Positions 53,861 through 62,345 of a stretch of 64,000 nt of DNA are shown here, in pieces (positions within the stretch are counted from its first letter, which is position 1; each line of letters begins with the position of its first letter). The notes beneath the pieces were generated by a model that ran no database searches, had not been told where the DNA came from, and saw only the letters and a list, made by a program, of their open reading frames with translations. Made by a program: the position numbers and the translations under genes. Source of the DNA: Pseudomonas fluorescens (lineage in GTDB: Bacteria > Pseudomonadota > Gammaproteobacteria > Pseudomonadales > Pseudomonadaceae); the NCBI RefSeq assembly GCF_900636825.1, contig NZ_LR134318.1, positions 4,894,001-4,958,000 on the forward strand, given 5' to 3'.

Positions 53861-54801
53861 TGAACGACAAAACCGACAGTAGCGCTCAGGAAGACCTCGG
53901 CGCCGACTTTAAAAAAGCCCTCGACGAAGGCTGGCTGCCGATCCGCGAAGTGGCGCGGCAGACCGGTGTCAACGCGATCACCCTGCGCGCATGGGAGCGT
54001 CGTTACGGGTTGATCGTGCCGCAACGCACACCCAAGGGACATCGGCTGTATTCAGCCGAGCACGTGCAACGGATTCTGACCATCCTCACTTGGCTCAACC
54101 GTGGCGTCGCGGTCAGCCAGGTCAAGCCGTTGCTCGACACCCCGCAAGCCTTCAGCGAAACGGTGGAAAACGATTGGCAGCGTTTGCGCCAGACCCTGCT
54201 CCCCGCCGTTACCGAACTCAACGAACGCAACCTCGACGACAGCGTCAACCAAGCCATGGCGCTGTACCCGCCGCGCACCTTGTGCGAGCAATTGCTCATG
54301 CCGCTGCTGGCCGATCTCGAACAGCGCTGGCAGGGCCAGTTTGGCGCGCAGATGGAGCGGGTGTTCTTTTTTTCCTGGTTACGCAGCAAATTCGGCGCGC
54401 GCATCTACCATAACAATCGTCAGTTGCACGCCGCGCCGTTATTGCTGATCAACCATTCAGACCTGCCATTGGAACCTCATCTGTGGCTTTGCGCGTGGCT
54501 GGTCAGCAGCGCCGATTGTCCGGTGCAGGTGTTTGACTGGCCGCTTCCGGCCGGTGAACTGGCACTGACCGTCGAACATCTGCAGGCACGTGGCGTACTG
54601 CTGTATTCCAGCAAAGCCATGAACCTGGCGCAGTTGCCCAAGCTGTTGAACGCGGTCAACTGTACAAAAATGATTGTCGGGCCAACCGTGTGCATCCACC
54701 ACGCCGAGCTGTCCGCCAGAACTTCCGAAATTGCCGATTTGTACCTAGCTGAAGACGCGCTTTCAGCGCACCAGGCACTCATTCAGCGCGGGCTGATTTA
54801 A
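53860..54801 (+). CDS. MerR-family LitR/PplR-type light-response regulator, class II
   Basis: 313 residues. MerR helix-turn-helix at about 26-95 (LPIREVARQTGVNAITLRAW, then ERRYGLIVPQRTPKGHRLYS), followed by a helical region and a Rossmann-like C-terminal part. CarH/LitR class I proteins bind adenosylcobalamin through an E/D-x-H-x-x-G motif; I cannot find one here, nor the W...EH helix pair (the place reads VFFFSWLRSKFG). That fits class II LitR, such as P. putida PplR1, which depend on partner LOV proteins. No LOV gene lies in the window. Confidence 0.9.
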   Translation: MNDKTDSSAQEDLGADFKKALDEGWLPIREVARQTGVNAITLRAWERRYGLIVPQRTPKGHRLYSAEHVQRILTILTWLNRGVAVSQVKPLLDTPQAFSETVENDWQRLRQTLLPAVTELNERNLDDSVNQAMALYPPRTLCEQLLMPLLADLEQRWQGQFGAQMERVFFFSWLRSKFGARIYHNNRQLHAAPLLLINHSDLPLEPHLWLCAWLVSSADCPVQVFDWPLPAGELALTVEHLQARGVLLYSSKAMNLAQLPKLLNAVNCTKMIVGPTVCIHHAELSARTSEIADLYLAEDALSAHQALIQRGLI

Positions 54802-54817
54802 TGATGGGTTCAATGTC

Positions 54818-56263
54818 ATGCAACTGATCTGGCTGCGCAGCGACTTGCGCCAACACGACAACACCGCCCTCGCGGCCGCCGCAGCACGCGGGCCGACCGT
54901 GGCCGTGTATCTGTTGAGCCCGCAGCAGTGGCTGGAACACGACGACGCGCCGTGCAAAGTCGACTTCTGGCTGCGCAACCTTGAGCAATTGAGCCAAAGT
55001 CTGGGCGAGCTGAACATCCCGTTGTTGATCCGTACTGCAACGCATTGGGATCACGCCCCGGCAGAGCTGCGCAAGCTGTGCCGACAACTGAAGATCGAAG
55101 CGCTTCACGTCAACGAAGAATACGGCGTTCACGAAAGCCGTCGTGATGCGGCGGTGGCAGAAACCCTGCAAGCCGATGGGATTGAATTTCACAGCTATCT
55201 CGATCAATTGTTTTTCAAACCCGGCACCGTGCTGACCAAAACCAACACTTACTTCAAAGTGTTCAGCCAGTTTCGCAAGGTCTGCTACGAACGCCTGCAC
55301 CGCTCGATGCCTGCGCTCGTGAAGGCGCCCGCCCGACAGGCGAAAACCGATGTAACCAGCGACCCGATTCCCACCGCAGTAAAAGGCTTCGCCACACCGA
55401 GCCAATCGCTGCGGGCACTGTGGCCGGCCGGTGAAACAGAAGCCCGCCGCCGACTAGACACCTTCACCGACGCGCAAATCGAATACTACGAAAGTGAACG
55501 CGACTTCCCCGCCAAACCCGGCACCAGTCAGCTGTCCGCCTACCTCGCCGCCGGCGTGATCTCGCCGCGCCAATGCCTGCACGCGGCGTTGCAGAGCAAT
55601 CAGGGTGAATTCGAAAGCGGCAAGGCCGGCGCGGTTACCTGGATCAACGAATTGCTCTGGCGCGAGTTCTACAAACATATTCTGGTCGGCTATCCGCGCG
55701 TTTCGCGCCATCGCGCCTTTCGTCCCGAAACCGAGGCGCTGGCCTGGCGGGATGCGCCGCAGGATCTCGCCGCATGGCAAGAGGCGCGCACCGGTTTGCC
55801 GATCATCGATGCGGCCATGCGCCAGTTGCTGGAAACGGGCTGGATGCACAATCGCCTGCGCATGGTAGTGGCGATGTTCCTGACCAAGAATCTGCTGATC
55901 GACTGGCGCGAAGGCGAACGCTTTTTCATGCGGCATCTGATCGACGGCGACCTGGCGGCGAACAACGGTGGCTGGCAATGGAGTTCTTCCACCGGCACCG
56001 ACTCGGCGCCGTATTTCCGCATCTTCAACCCGCTGAGCCAGTCGGAAAAATTCGACAGCGAAGGCCTGTTCATCCGGCACTGGCTGCCGGAGCTGGCGGG
56101 CCTGAACAAAAAGCAAATCCACAACCCGGCCAACCTTGGCGGACTGTTTGGCGTCGCCGATTATCCGTCGCCCATCGTCAACCTCAGCACCTCGCGCGAG
56201 CGCGCATTGGCCGCGTTCAAAAACCTGCCGTCGCGCCTGTCTTCGGGGGTTGAAGATGAGTGA
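54818..56263 (+). CDS. phrB: Deoxyribodipyrimidine photolyase (class I CPD)
   Basis: 481 residues. Repairs UV-induced cyclobutane dimers with light, using FADH- and an antenna. N-terminal antenna domain (LIWLRSDLRQHDNTALAAA), C-terminal FAD domain with TGLPIIDAAMRQLLETGWMH, RMVVAMFLTKNLLIDWREGE and WQWSSSTGTDSAPYFRIFNP. Sixteen bases after merR and overlapping the NTF2-like gene by 8. Confidence 0.96.
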   Translation: MQLIWLRSDLRQHDNTALAAAAARGPTVAVYLLSPQQWLEHDDAPCKVDFWLRNLEQLSQSLGELNIPLLIRTATHWDHAPAELRKLCRQLKIEALHVNEEYGVHESRRDAAVAETLQADGIEFHSYLDQLFFKPGTVLTKTNTYFKVFSQFRKVCYERLHRSMPALVKAPARQAKTDVTSDPIPTAVKGFATPSQSLRALWPAGETEARRRLDTFTDAQIEYYESERDFPAKPGTSQLSAYLAAGVISPRQCLHAALQSNQGEFESGKAGAVTWINELLWREFYKHILVGYPRVSRHRAFRPETEALAWRDAPQDLAAWQEARTGLPIIDAAMRQLLETGWMHNRLRMVVAMFLTKNLLIDWREGERFFMRHLIDGDLAANNGGWQWSSSTGTDSAPYFRIFNPLSQSEKFDSEGLFIRHWLPELAGLNKKQIHNPANLGGLFGVADYPSPIVNLSTSRERALAAFKNLPSRLSSGVEDE

Positions 56264-56678
56264 ATTCCTGCGCCGCTTCGCCCGCCAGTTTTCCGAGTTG
56301 AACAAAGACAACCTGCATCGCTTGGGCGAGCTGTACAGCAATGACATTCATTTCACCGATCCGCTGCACGATGTGCAGGGGCTCAAGCAACTGCAGGATT
56401 ACTTCGCTGAGCTGTACGCCAACGTCAGCGAATTGCGATTCGATTTTCATGGCTTCGATCAGACAGGCGATAGCGAAGGCTATCTGCGATGGGTCATGAG
56501 CTACCGCCATCCGCGTCTGGCCGGTGGCGAAGTGATTCGCGTCAACGGCTGTTCGCACCTGCTCTGGCGCGACAAGGTTTATCGCCACCGGGACTATTTC
56601 GATGCCGGGGCGCTGCTGTATGAGCATTTACCCGTATTGGGCCGGGTGATCGCCTGGCTAAAAAGGAGAATGGGATGA
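56256..56678 (+). CDS. NTF2-like/SnoaL-fold protein
   Basis: 140 residues, one compact domain. N-terminal helix and DIHFTDPLHDVQGLKQLQDY, then LRWVMSYRHPRL and the basic tail WLKRRMG. The fold binds small hydrophobic ligands or acts as an isomerase-type enzyme; the role here is unknown. Conserved companion of the SDR and FAD genes downstream; overlaps both neighbours. Confidence 0.85.
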   Translation: MSEFLRRFARQFSELNKDNLHRLGELYSNDIHFTDPLHDVQGLKQLQDYFAELYANVSELRFDFHGFDQTGDSEGYLRWVMSYRHPRLAGGEVIRVNGCSHLLWRDKVYRHRDYFDAGALLYEHLPVLGRVIAWLKRRMG

Positions 56679-57457
56679 GTCGTACACCTCCACGGCGCTA
56701 TTGGTTGACCGGCGCCAGCAGTGGCATCGGCGCGGCGCTGGCTGAAGAGATTCTCAAAACCGGCGCGCATCTGGCGGTCAGCTCGCGCTCGGTCGCGCCG
56801 CTCAAGGTCTTGTCGCAACGTTATCCCGGGCAGGTTCTGGTGGTGCCGGGGGATTTGACCGACAGCCAGACCGTCCGCGAAATCGGTGAACAGATTACCG
56901 AGGACTGGGGCTCGCTGGACTCGGTGATTCTCAACGCCGGCACCTGTGAATATGTCGATGCCAAGCAGTTCGACGCCTCGATCATCGAACACGTGGTGCG
57001 GACCAATCTGCTCGCCAGCAGCTATTGCATCGAAGCCGCCCTGCCACTGTTGCGCAAAGGCACCGCACCGCACCTGGTCGGTGTCGCCAGCTCGGTCACG
57101 TATTTGCCACTGCCGCGGGCCGAAGCTTACGGCGCATCAAAGGCGGGGTTGCGGTATCTGTTCGAATCGCTGCGCATCGATCTGGCCGACGAAGGCATTG
57201 AAGTCACCGTGGTCAGCCCGGGTTTTGTCGACACGCCGCTGACTGCCAAGAACGATTTCCCGATGCCGCTCAGTTGGCCGGTGGACAAAGCGGCGCGGCA
57301 TATTTTCGCCAAGCTCAAGGATCGCCCCTTGGAGATCGCGTTTCCGGCACTGTTCATGGCGGCCCTGTGGCCGTTGTCGAAGCTGCCGTCCAGGCTGCAA
57401 CTGGCCATCGGCAAGCGCATGGTGCGCAAGCCACCACCGCTGCGGGATCCAGCATGA
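56675..57457 (+). CDS. Short-chain dehydrogenase/reductase
   Basis: 260 residues. NADP motif LTGASSGIGAALAEEI at 9-24, NAG in LNAGTCEY, catalytic Ser in VASSVTYLP and YGASKAG (Tyr-x-x-x-Lys) near 150. A C-terminal hydrophobic segment (AFPALFMAALWPLSKLP) suggests membrane association, fitting a lipid substrate. ATGA overlaps with genes on both sides. Confidence 0.9.
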   Translation: MSRTPPRRYWLTGASSGIGAALAEEILKTGAHLAVSSRSVAPLKVLSQRYPGQVLVVPGDLTDSQTVREIGEQITEDWGSLDSVILNAGTCEYVDAKQFDASIIEHVVRTNLLASSYCIEAALPLLRKGTAPHLVGVASSVTYLPLPRAEAYGASKAGLRYLFESLRIDLADEGIEVTVVSPGFVDTPLTAKNDFPMPLSWPVDKAARHIFAKLKDRPLEIAFPALFMAALWPLSKLPSRLQLAIGKRMVRKPPPLRDPA

Positions 57458-58701
57458 AAATCGCCATTGTCGGCAGCGGGATCGCTGGATTGACCTGCGC
57501 CTACCTGCTCAATCGTCGCCATGACGTACACGTGTTCGAGGCCAGCGACTGGGTCGGTGGCCACACGCACACTGTGCCAGTGACGGTCGACGGTCGCACT
57601 TACGCGGTGGACACCGGGTTCATCGTCTTCAACGACTGGACCTACCCGAACTTCATTCGCCTGCTCGGTCAGCTCGGCGTGCCGTTCAAAGCGACCGAAA
57701 TGAGCTTTTCGGTGACGGACCCGGACACCGGCGTGGAATACAACGGCAACAACCTCAACAGCCTGTTCGCCCAGCGCAGCAATCTGTTTTCGCCGGGGTT
57801 CTGGGGCATGCTGCGGGACATTTTGCGCTTCAACAAAGAAGCCCAGCGCGACCTCGCCGAGCTGCGCATTCCCAGCGACATGACCCTTGATGATTATCTG
57901 AAGGCAGGCAATTACGGCGAGCGCTTCATCCTGCACTACATCGTGCCGATGGGCGCGGCGATCTGGTCGATGCCGATGGCCGAAATGCTCAACTTTCCGT
58001 TGCAGTTTTTCGTGCGGTTTTTCAAGAACCACGGGCTGCTGTCGGTGAGCGACCGCCCGCAATGGCAAGTCATCGAAGGCGGCTCAAGCGCCTACATTGC
58101 GCCGCTGACGGCATCGTTCAAGGACAAGATCCGCGTTAATTGCCCGGTGACGCAGGTCGAGCGTGATGAGCACGGCGTGGTTATCCACAGCCCGTCCGGC
58201 AGCGAACGTTTCGATAAAGTGATATTCGCCTGTCACAGCGATCAAGCTCTGCAATTGCTTGCCCGCCCGAGCGAGGCCGAGCGCGCGATTCTCGGCGCCC
58301 TGCCCTACGCCGACAACGAAGTCGTGCTGCACACCGACACGCGGCTGCTGCCCTCGCGCAAACTGGCGTGGGCAAGCTGGAACTATCGCCTCAACGGTGC
58401 CGGGCATACCCACGCCGCCGTGACCTACGACATGAACATTCTGCAAGGCATCGAGAGCGACACAACGTTCTGCGTGAGCCTCAATCAAAGCGCCGGCATC
58501 AGCCCGACCAAAGTCCTCGCGAAATACACTTACGCGCACCCGCAATACAGCCTCACGGCGGTGGCAGCGCAGAATCGCTGGGCAGAACTCGACGGCGCGC
58601 ATCACACCCATTATTGCGGCGCCTATTGGGCCAACGGTTTCCATGAAGACGGCGTGGTCAGCGCTCTGCGCGTGGCCTCGGTGTTCGGGGAAACGTTATG
58701 A
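57454..58701 (+). CDS. FAD-dependent amine-oxidase-like oxidoreductase (lipid desaturase-type)
   Basis: 415 residues from MKIAIVGSGIAGLTCAYLLN. Dinucleotide motif GSGIAGL, then VFEASDWVGGHTHTV and TGFIVFNDWTYPNF, typical of a subgroup always paired with DUF1365 and CFA-like genes. In Rhodobacter the corresponding locus is linked to furan and modified fatty acids formed under singlet-oxygen stress; acting on a phospholipid acyl chain is an inference here. Overlaps both neighbours by four bases. Confidence 0.88.
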   Translation: MKIAIVGSGIAGLTCAYLLNRRHDVHVFEASDWVGGHTHTVPVTVDGRTYAVDTGFIVFNDWTYPNFIRLLGQLGVPFKATEMSFSVTDPDTGVEYNGNNLNSLFAQRSNLFSPGFWGMLRDILRFNKEAQRDLAELRIPSDMTLDDYLKAGNYGERFILHYIVPMGAAIWSMPMAEMLNFPLQFFVRFFKNHGLLSVSDRPQWQVIEGGSSAYIAPLTASFKDKIRVNCPVTQVERDEHGVVIHSPSGSERFDKVIFACHSDQALQLLARPSEAERAILGALPYADNEVVLHTDTRLLPSRKLAWASWNYRLNGAGHTHAAVTYDMNILQGIESDTTFCVSLNQSAGISPTKVLAKYTYAHPQYSLTAVAAQNRWAELDGAHHTHYCGAYWANGFHEDGVVSALRVASVFGETL

Positions 58702-59513
58702 ACAGCGCCCTGTATAGCGGCTGGATTGGCCATCGGCGTTTTTCGCCGCGCCAACATGCGTTCCGCTACAAGATCGGTTTGCTCTACCTCGATCTGAGCG
58801 AGCAGGACGCCGTGCTGGCCCTGTCGCCGCTGGCCGGGCGCGGGCGCTGTGCACCCTTTTCGTTTCGCGAGACCGATTATCTCAAGGCCTTTACCGGTCG
58901 CGGCATGCGCCTGATCGATGCGGTGCGTCAGCAGGTCGGCACCGCCATCGGCCATGAACCGCAAGGCTCGATCTGCCTGCTGACCCAGGCACGGAGTTGG
59001 GGCCTGTCATTCAACCCGGTGAGTTTCTTTTATTGCCACGAAGCGGACGGGCAACTGGCGGCGATTGTTTGCGAAGTTACCAACACGCCGTGGGGCGAGC
59101 GTTATCACTACGTGTTGCCGGCGCGGGCGCCCAGCGATCTGCAGGATTTTCATCAGCATTTCGCGGTGGCCAAGGCTTTTCACGTTTCGCCCTTTCTGCC
59201 GCGCGACCTCGAATACCGCATGAGCTTCAGCCCCGCCGCGCAGAACATCGGCGTGCACATGGCGGACTGGCAGGGCGAGCACAAGCTGTTCGACGCGACC
59301 CTCAATCTGCAACGCGAAACCCTTGATCGGCGCAGCCTGCACCGCTACTTGCGGCGCTTCCCGTGGATGACCGCGAAAACCGCGCTGGCGATTTATTGGC
59401 AGGCGCTGCGGCTGCTTCTCAAACGCGCACCGATCTTTTCTCATCAGGCTGCCGATGGCAGCTTTCGTACCGCCACTGTGCCTCCCAAGGAGCGCCGTCA
59501 TGAAATCCTCTAG
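58698..59513 (+). CDS. DUF1365 family protein
   Basis: 271 residues. Family blocks IGHRRFSPRQHAFRYKIGLL at the N-terminus, LTQARSWGLSFNPVSFFYCH in the middle, AFHVSPFLPRDLEYRM later. Function unknown; found with CFA-like methyltransferases and FAD oxidoreductases, so a role in lipid modification is plausible. Overlaps the CFA-like gene by 14 bases. Confidence 0.92.
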   Translation: MNSALYSGWIGHRRFSPRQHAFRYKIGLLYLDLSEQDAVLALSPLAGRGRCAPFSFRETDYLKAFTGRGMRLIDAVRQQVGTAIGHEPQGSICLLTQARSWGLSFNPVSFFYCHEADGQLAAIVCEVTNTPWGERYHYVLPARAPSDLQDFHQHFAVAKAFHVSPFLPRDLEYRMSFSPAAQNIGVHMADWQGEHKLFDATLNLQRETLDRRSLHRYLRRFPWMTAKTALAIYWQALRLLLKRAPIFSHQAADGSFRTATVPPKERRHEIL

Positions 59514-60765
59514 CCTGTCGGTCAGTCGGCTCAGCACCAACGGTTTGACCGGTTCGCTGTTGCGTCGCGGCGTTCTGCGCCAGTTGGCCCAACTCAAACA
59601 CGGGCATCTGTTGGTGGTCGAGGATGGCGAACAAATGGTGTTCGGCACGCCGGGCAGTGCAGTGTTGGGGGAAATCCATGTGCTCGACGCCGCCCTTTGG
59701 GGCATGGTTGCCGGCAACGGCTCGATCGGCGCCGGCGAAGCGTTCATCCACGGCTACTGGAGTTCGCCGGACCTGACCGCGGTGGTGCGCGTGTTCGTCA
59801 GCAATCTTGAGGTGCTCGATGCGATGGAGGGCGGGCTGGCGCGCCTCGGTCGGCCATTGGTGCAAGGGCTGCACTGGCTCAACCGCAACACACGCAAAGG
59901 CTCGCAAAAAAATATCGCGGCGCACTATGACCTCGGCAACGATCTGTTCGAACAGTTTCTCGACCCGAGCATGATGTATTCGGCGGCGCAGTTTCTAACG
60001 CCCGAAGACAGCCTCGAACAGGCGCAATTGAACAAACTGGAGCGGATCTGCCAGAAACTGGCGCTCAAGCCCGACGATCATTTACTGGAAATCGGCACTG
60101 GCTGGGGCAGCATGGCGCTTTACGCGGCGCAGAACTATGGGTGCCGCGTGACCACTACGACGCTGTCCAAAGAACAGTACGCCTTCACCGCAAAGCGCAT
60201 TGAGCAGCTCGGTTTGCAGGAGCAAGTGACGCTGTTGCTGAAGGACTACCGCGACCTCACCGGCGAATACGACAAACTGGTTTCGATCGAGATGATCGAG
60301 GCGGTCGGCCATCGCTTTCTGCCGACCTATTTCACCCAGTGCGCGAAGCTGCTCAAAAGCAACGGCCTGATGCTGATCCAGGCGATCACCATCCGCGAGC
60401 AGCGCTACGAGCAGGCCAAGCGCAGCGTTGACTTCATTCAGCGTTACATTTTCCCCGGCGGCGCCCTGCCAAGCGTGCAGAAGATGCTTGAAGTGGTCAG
60501 CCGCGACACCGACATGAACCTGCTGCACATGGAAGATTTCGGCCTGCACTACGCGCGCACGCTGCGTTTGTGGCACGAGAACTTCCGCCGCGCCCACGGG
60601 CGTTTGACCGAGCTGGGCTACGACGATTACTTCCTGCGGTTGTGGGAGTTTTACCTGTGCTACTGCGAGGGCGGTTTCCTGGAGCGCACCATCGGCACCG
60701 CGCAATTGCTGCTGGCCAAACCGGCCGCGATCACCGCGCCATTGCTCGGGCGTTTTGATGCATAA
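59500..60765 (+). CDS. Cyclopropane-fatty-acyl-phospholipid synthase-like methyltransferase (UfaM-type candidate)
   Basis: 421 residues from ATG 59500. SAM loop LEIGTGWGS at 196-204, AHYDLGNDLFEQFLDPSMMY at 141-160, SIEMIEAVG and FIQRYIFPGG. By hand comparison with E. coli Cfa, Glu239, Tyr317 and Cys354 have equivalents, but Cys139 is Ala (A162) and His266 is Gln (LIQAITI). The Gln also occurs in plant enzymes, so it does not exclude synthase activity. In P. putida a light-induced gene of this kind is called ufaM. Acts on unsaturated acyl chains in the membrane. Confidence 0.88.
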   Translation: MKSSSLSVSRLSTNGLTGSLLRRGVLRQLAQLKHGHLLVVEDGEQMVFGTPGSAVLGEIHVLDAALWGMVAGNGSIGAGEAFIHGYWSSPDLTAVVRVFVSNLEVLDAMEGGLARLGRPLVQGLHWLNRNTRKGSQKNIAAHYDLGNDLFEQFLDPSMMYSAAQFLTPEDSLEQAQLNKLERICQKLALKPDDHLLEIGTGWGSMALYAAQNYGCRVTTTTLSKEQYAFTAKRIEQLGLQEQVTLLLKDYRDLTGEYDKLVSIEMIEAVGHRFLPTYFTQCAKLLKSNGLMLIQAITIREQRYEQAKRSVDFIQRYIFPGGALPSVQKMLEVVSRDTDMNLLHMEDFGLHYARTLRLWHENFRRAHGRLTELGYDDYFLRLWEFYLCYCEGGFLERTIGTAQLLLAKPAAITAPLLGRFDA

Positions 60766-61261
60766 GCGTCTGGGCCGTAACGCGCTTAATGCTGTGCTGT
60801 TTCAGATCGGCTGGTTCACCTGCGTTCTCGGCGGTGACAGTTTGTGGTTGCTGCTGGCCTTGGCGATCCTGGTGATTCATTTGTGCTGGATCAGCAGTTG
60901 GGCGGCTGAAGGACGTTTGCTCTTGAGCGTGGTGATCGTCGGCACCGCGGTGGACAGCGTGTTGCGCGGGGTCGGCGTGTTCTTGTTTGCGGATCAGTCA
61001 CCCCTGATTCCGCTGTGGTTGATGTTGCTATGGGCGTTGCTCGCGACGACTTTGTGTCACTGCCTGCAATGGAGCGCGCGGCCATGGTGGCTGGCCAGCG
61101 TGCTGGGCGCGGTGGGCGGCGCGTTGTCGTATTACGGCGGCGGACGTCTGGCCGGGGTGGAATTTCCTTATGGAGAATTACCCACGTTGATCGGCATCGG
61201 CCTGCTCTGGGCGCTGTTGTTTCCTCTGCTGCACCTGATGGCGCGACGGCTTGCTGCCTGA
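60758..61261 (+). CDS. DUF2878 family membrane protein
   Basis: 167 residues from ATG 60758, overlapping the CFA-like gene by 8 bases. Five or so hydrophobic segments, for example SLWLLLALAILVIHLCWISS and LPTLIGIGLLWALLFPLLHL. DUF2878 proteins regularly follow CFA/DUF1365 genes; function unknown. Last clear member of the light operon. Confidence 0.88.
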   Translation: MHKRLGRNALNAVLFQIGWFTCVLGGDSLWLLLALAILVIHLCWISSWAAEGRLLLSVVIVGTAVDSVLRGVGVFLFADQSPLIPLWLMLLWALLATTLCHCLQWSARPWWLASVLGAVGGALSYYGGGRLAGVEFPYGELPTLIGIGLLWALLFPLLHLMARRLAA

Positions 61262-61313
61262 GCGTCCGTCGACGCTTTCACACGCACTCGAGCGACTGCC
61301 TTACACTGCCGCC

Positions 61314-61619
61314 ATGAAAACCATTCCCCATCAGCAAATTACCGAGCCTGCGGTCACCTGCTCGACCTGCGCTGCATGCTGCTGTCAGCTCGAAGTCATG
61401 CTGATCACCGACACTGGCGTGCCGGATCGCTTTATCGATACCGATGAATGGGGCGGCGAAGTGATGTTGCGCCTGGACGACGGCTGGTGCGCCGCGTTGG
61501 ATCGCGACAGCATGATGTGCACGATCTACGAAAAACGTCCGTTGATCTGCCGTGAGTTTGAAATGGGTGCGCCGGAGTGCATCGAAGAGCGCAAAGGGAT
61601 CACCACGGCCTACCGCTGA
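61314..61619 (+). CDS. YkgJ family cysteine cluster protein
   Basis: 101 residues from MKTIPHQQITEPAVTCSTCA. Cysteine-rich start CSTCAACCCQLEV, later CAALDRDSMMCTIYEKRPLIC; the pattern CxxCxxCC...C...C is that of the YkgJ/UPF0153 zinc- or iron-binding group. 52 bases after DUF2878, so it may or may not belong to the light operon. Confidence 0.88.
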   Translation: MKTIPHQQITEPAVTCSTCAACCCQLEVMLITDTGVPDRFIDTDEWGGEVMLRLDDGWCAALDRDSMMCTIYEKRPLICREFEMGAPECIEERKGITTAYR

Positions 61620-61629
61620 TCTCGAAAAC

Positions 61630-61708
61630 AAAAGATCGCAGCCTTCGGCAGCTCCTGCATGGGGATGTGTTTCACACCTGTAGGAGCTGCCGGAGGCTGC
61701 GATCTTTG
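61630..61708. repeat. REP doublet, TGTAGGAGCTG class
   Basis: Arms AAAGATCGCAGCCTTCGGCA...CTCCTGCATG and CTGTAGGAGCTGCCGGAGGC...GATCTTTGG. Between the convergent YkgJ-type and pagL genes. Confidence 0.9.
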
Positions 61709-61717
61709 GATCTGCGC

Positions 61718-62236
61718 TTACAGCGGCATCGTGTAATGCAGCGCGTAGCTTTCTACACCATCGTTATCGCTGGACAGGCCGGCGTTGGAGTAGTGCGTTG
61801 CACGGATCCCGACTTCATGCCCGCCATTGAAACGCAGACCGAAACCCAGACGGTCTTCGAACTGGAACGAACCGCCGATGTTGTTGGATTCGTATTCGGT
61901 ATTGGAGAACGCGGCGACACCGATACCCGCTTCGATATACGGTTTGACCGATTCGCCGGCAAATTCGTAAACGAACACTGGCGAGAACGACAAGCTGTTG
62001 TTGCTGGAAGTCTTGTCACCTTCCCAATAGGTATAGGCGCCGCTCCAGTAACCGGTCAGGCGACCGACGTCGCTCTGCAGCCAGCTCTTGTCCCAATCGA
62101 AATTCATGCCCAGACGATACGTCATGGTGGAATCGCTGGTAGCGCCGACGGCGAATTCAACACCAGCGGCTTGTGCGGTAATACTTTGCCCCATCAGTGC
62201 GGCCGCAATCGCGGCCAAGCAGAATAGTCGCTTCAC
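61718..62236 (-). CDS. pagL: Lipid A 3-O-deacylase PagL
   Basis: 172 residues. Signal peptide cleaved near AQA-AGV, then an eight-strand outer-membrane barrel. Catalytic residues are in place: His148 and Ser150 in THYSNAG, with Asn151, and Glu162 in GVESY. Removes the 3-O acyl chain of lipid A. The last residues MPL do not end in the usual aromatic. Confidence 0.93.
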   Translation of the reverse strand: MKRLFCLAAIAAALMGQSITAQAAGVEFAVGATSDSTMTYRLGMNFDWDKSWLQSDVGRLTGYWSGAYTYWEGDKTSSNNSLSFSPVFVYEFAGESVKPYIEAGIGVAAFSNTEYESNNIGGSFQFEDRLGFGLRFNGGHEVGIRATHYSNAGLSSDNDGVESYALHYTMPL

Positions 62237-62345
62237 TTGAAACTTCCTTTTCCGGAACGATCGTTTGGTTTTTAGTTGCTGCTGTCGCTATAGAAATCTG
62301 CGCCTGATCAGAAGTTCAGCGCGTTTTCAGTTTTTTCACGTTTTT

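Noticed and set aside
54661..54666. TGTACA inside the merR coding sequence
   Set aside because: No partner half-site at 12 bases; isolated hexamer within codons.
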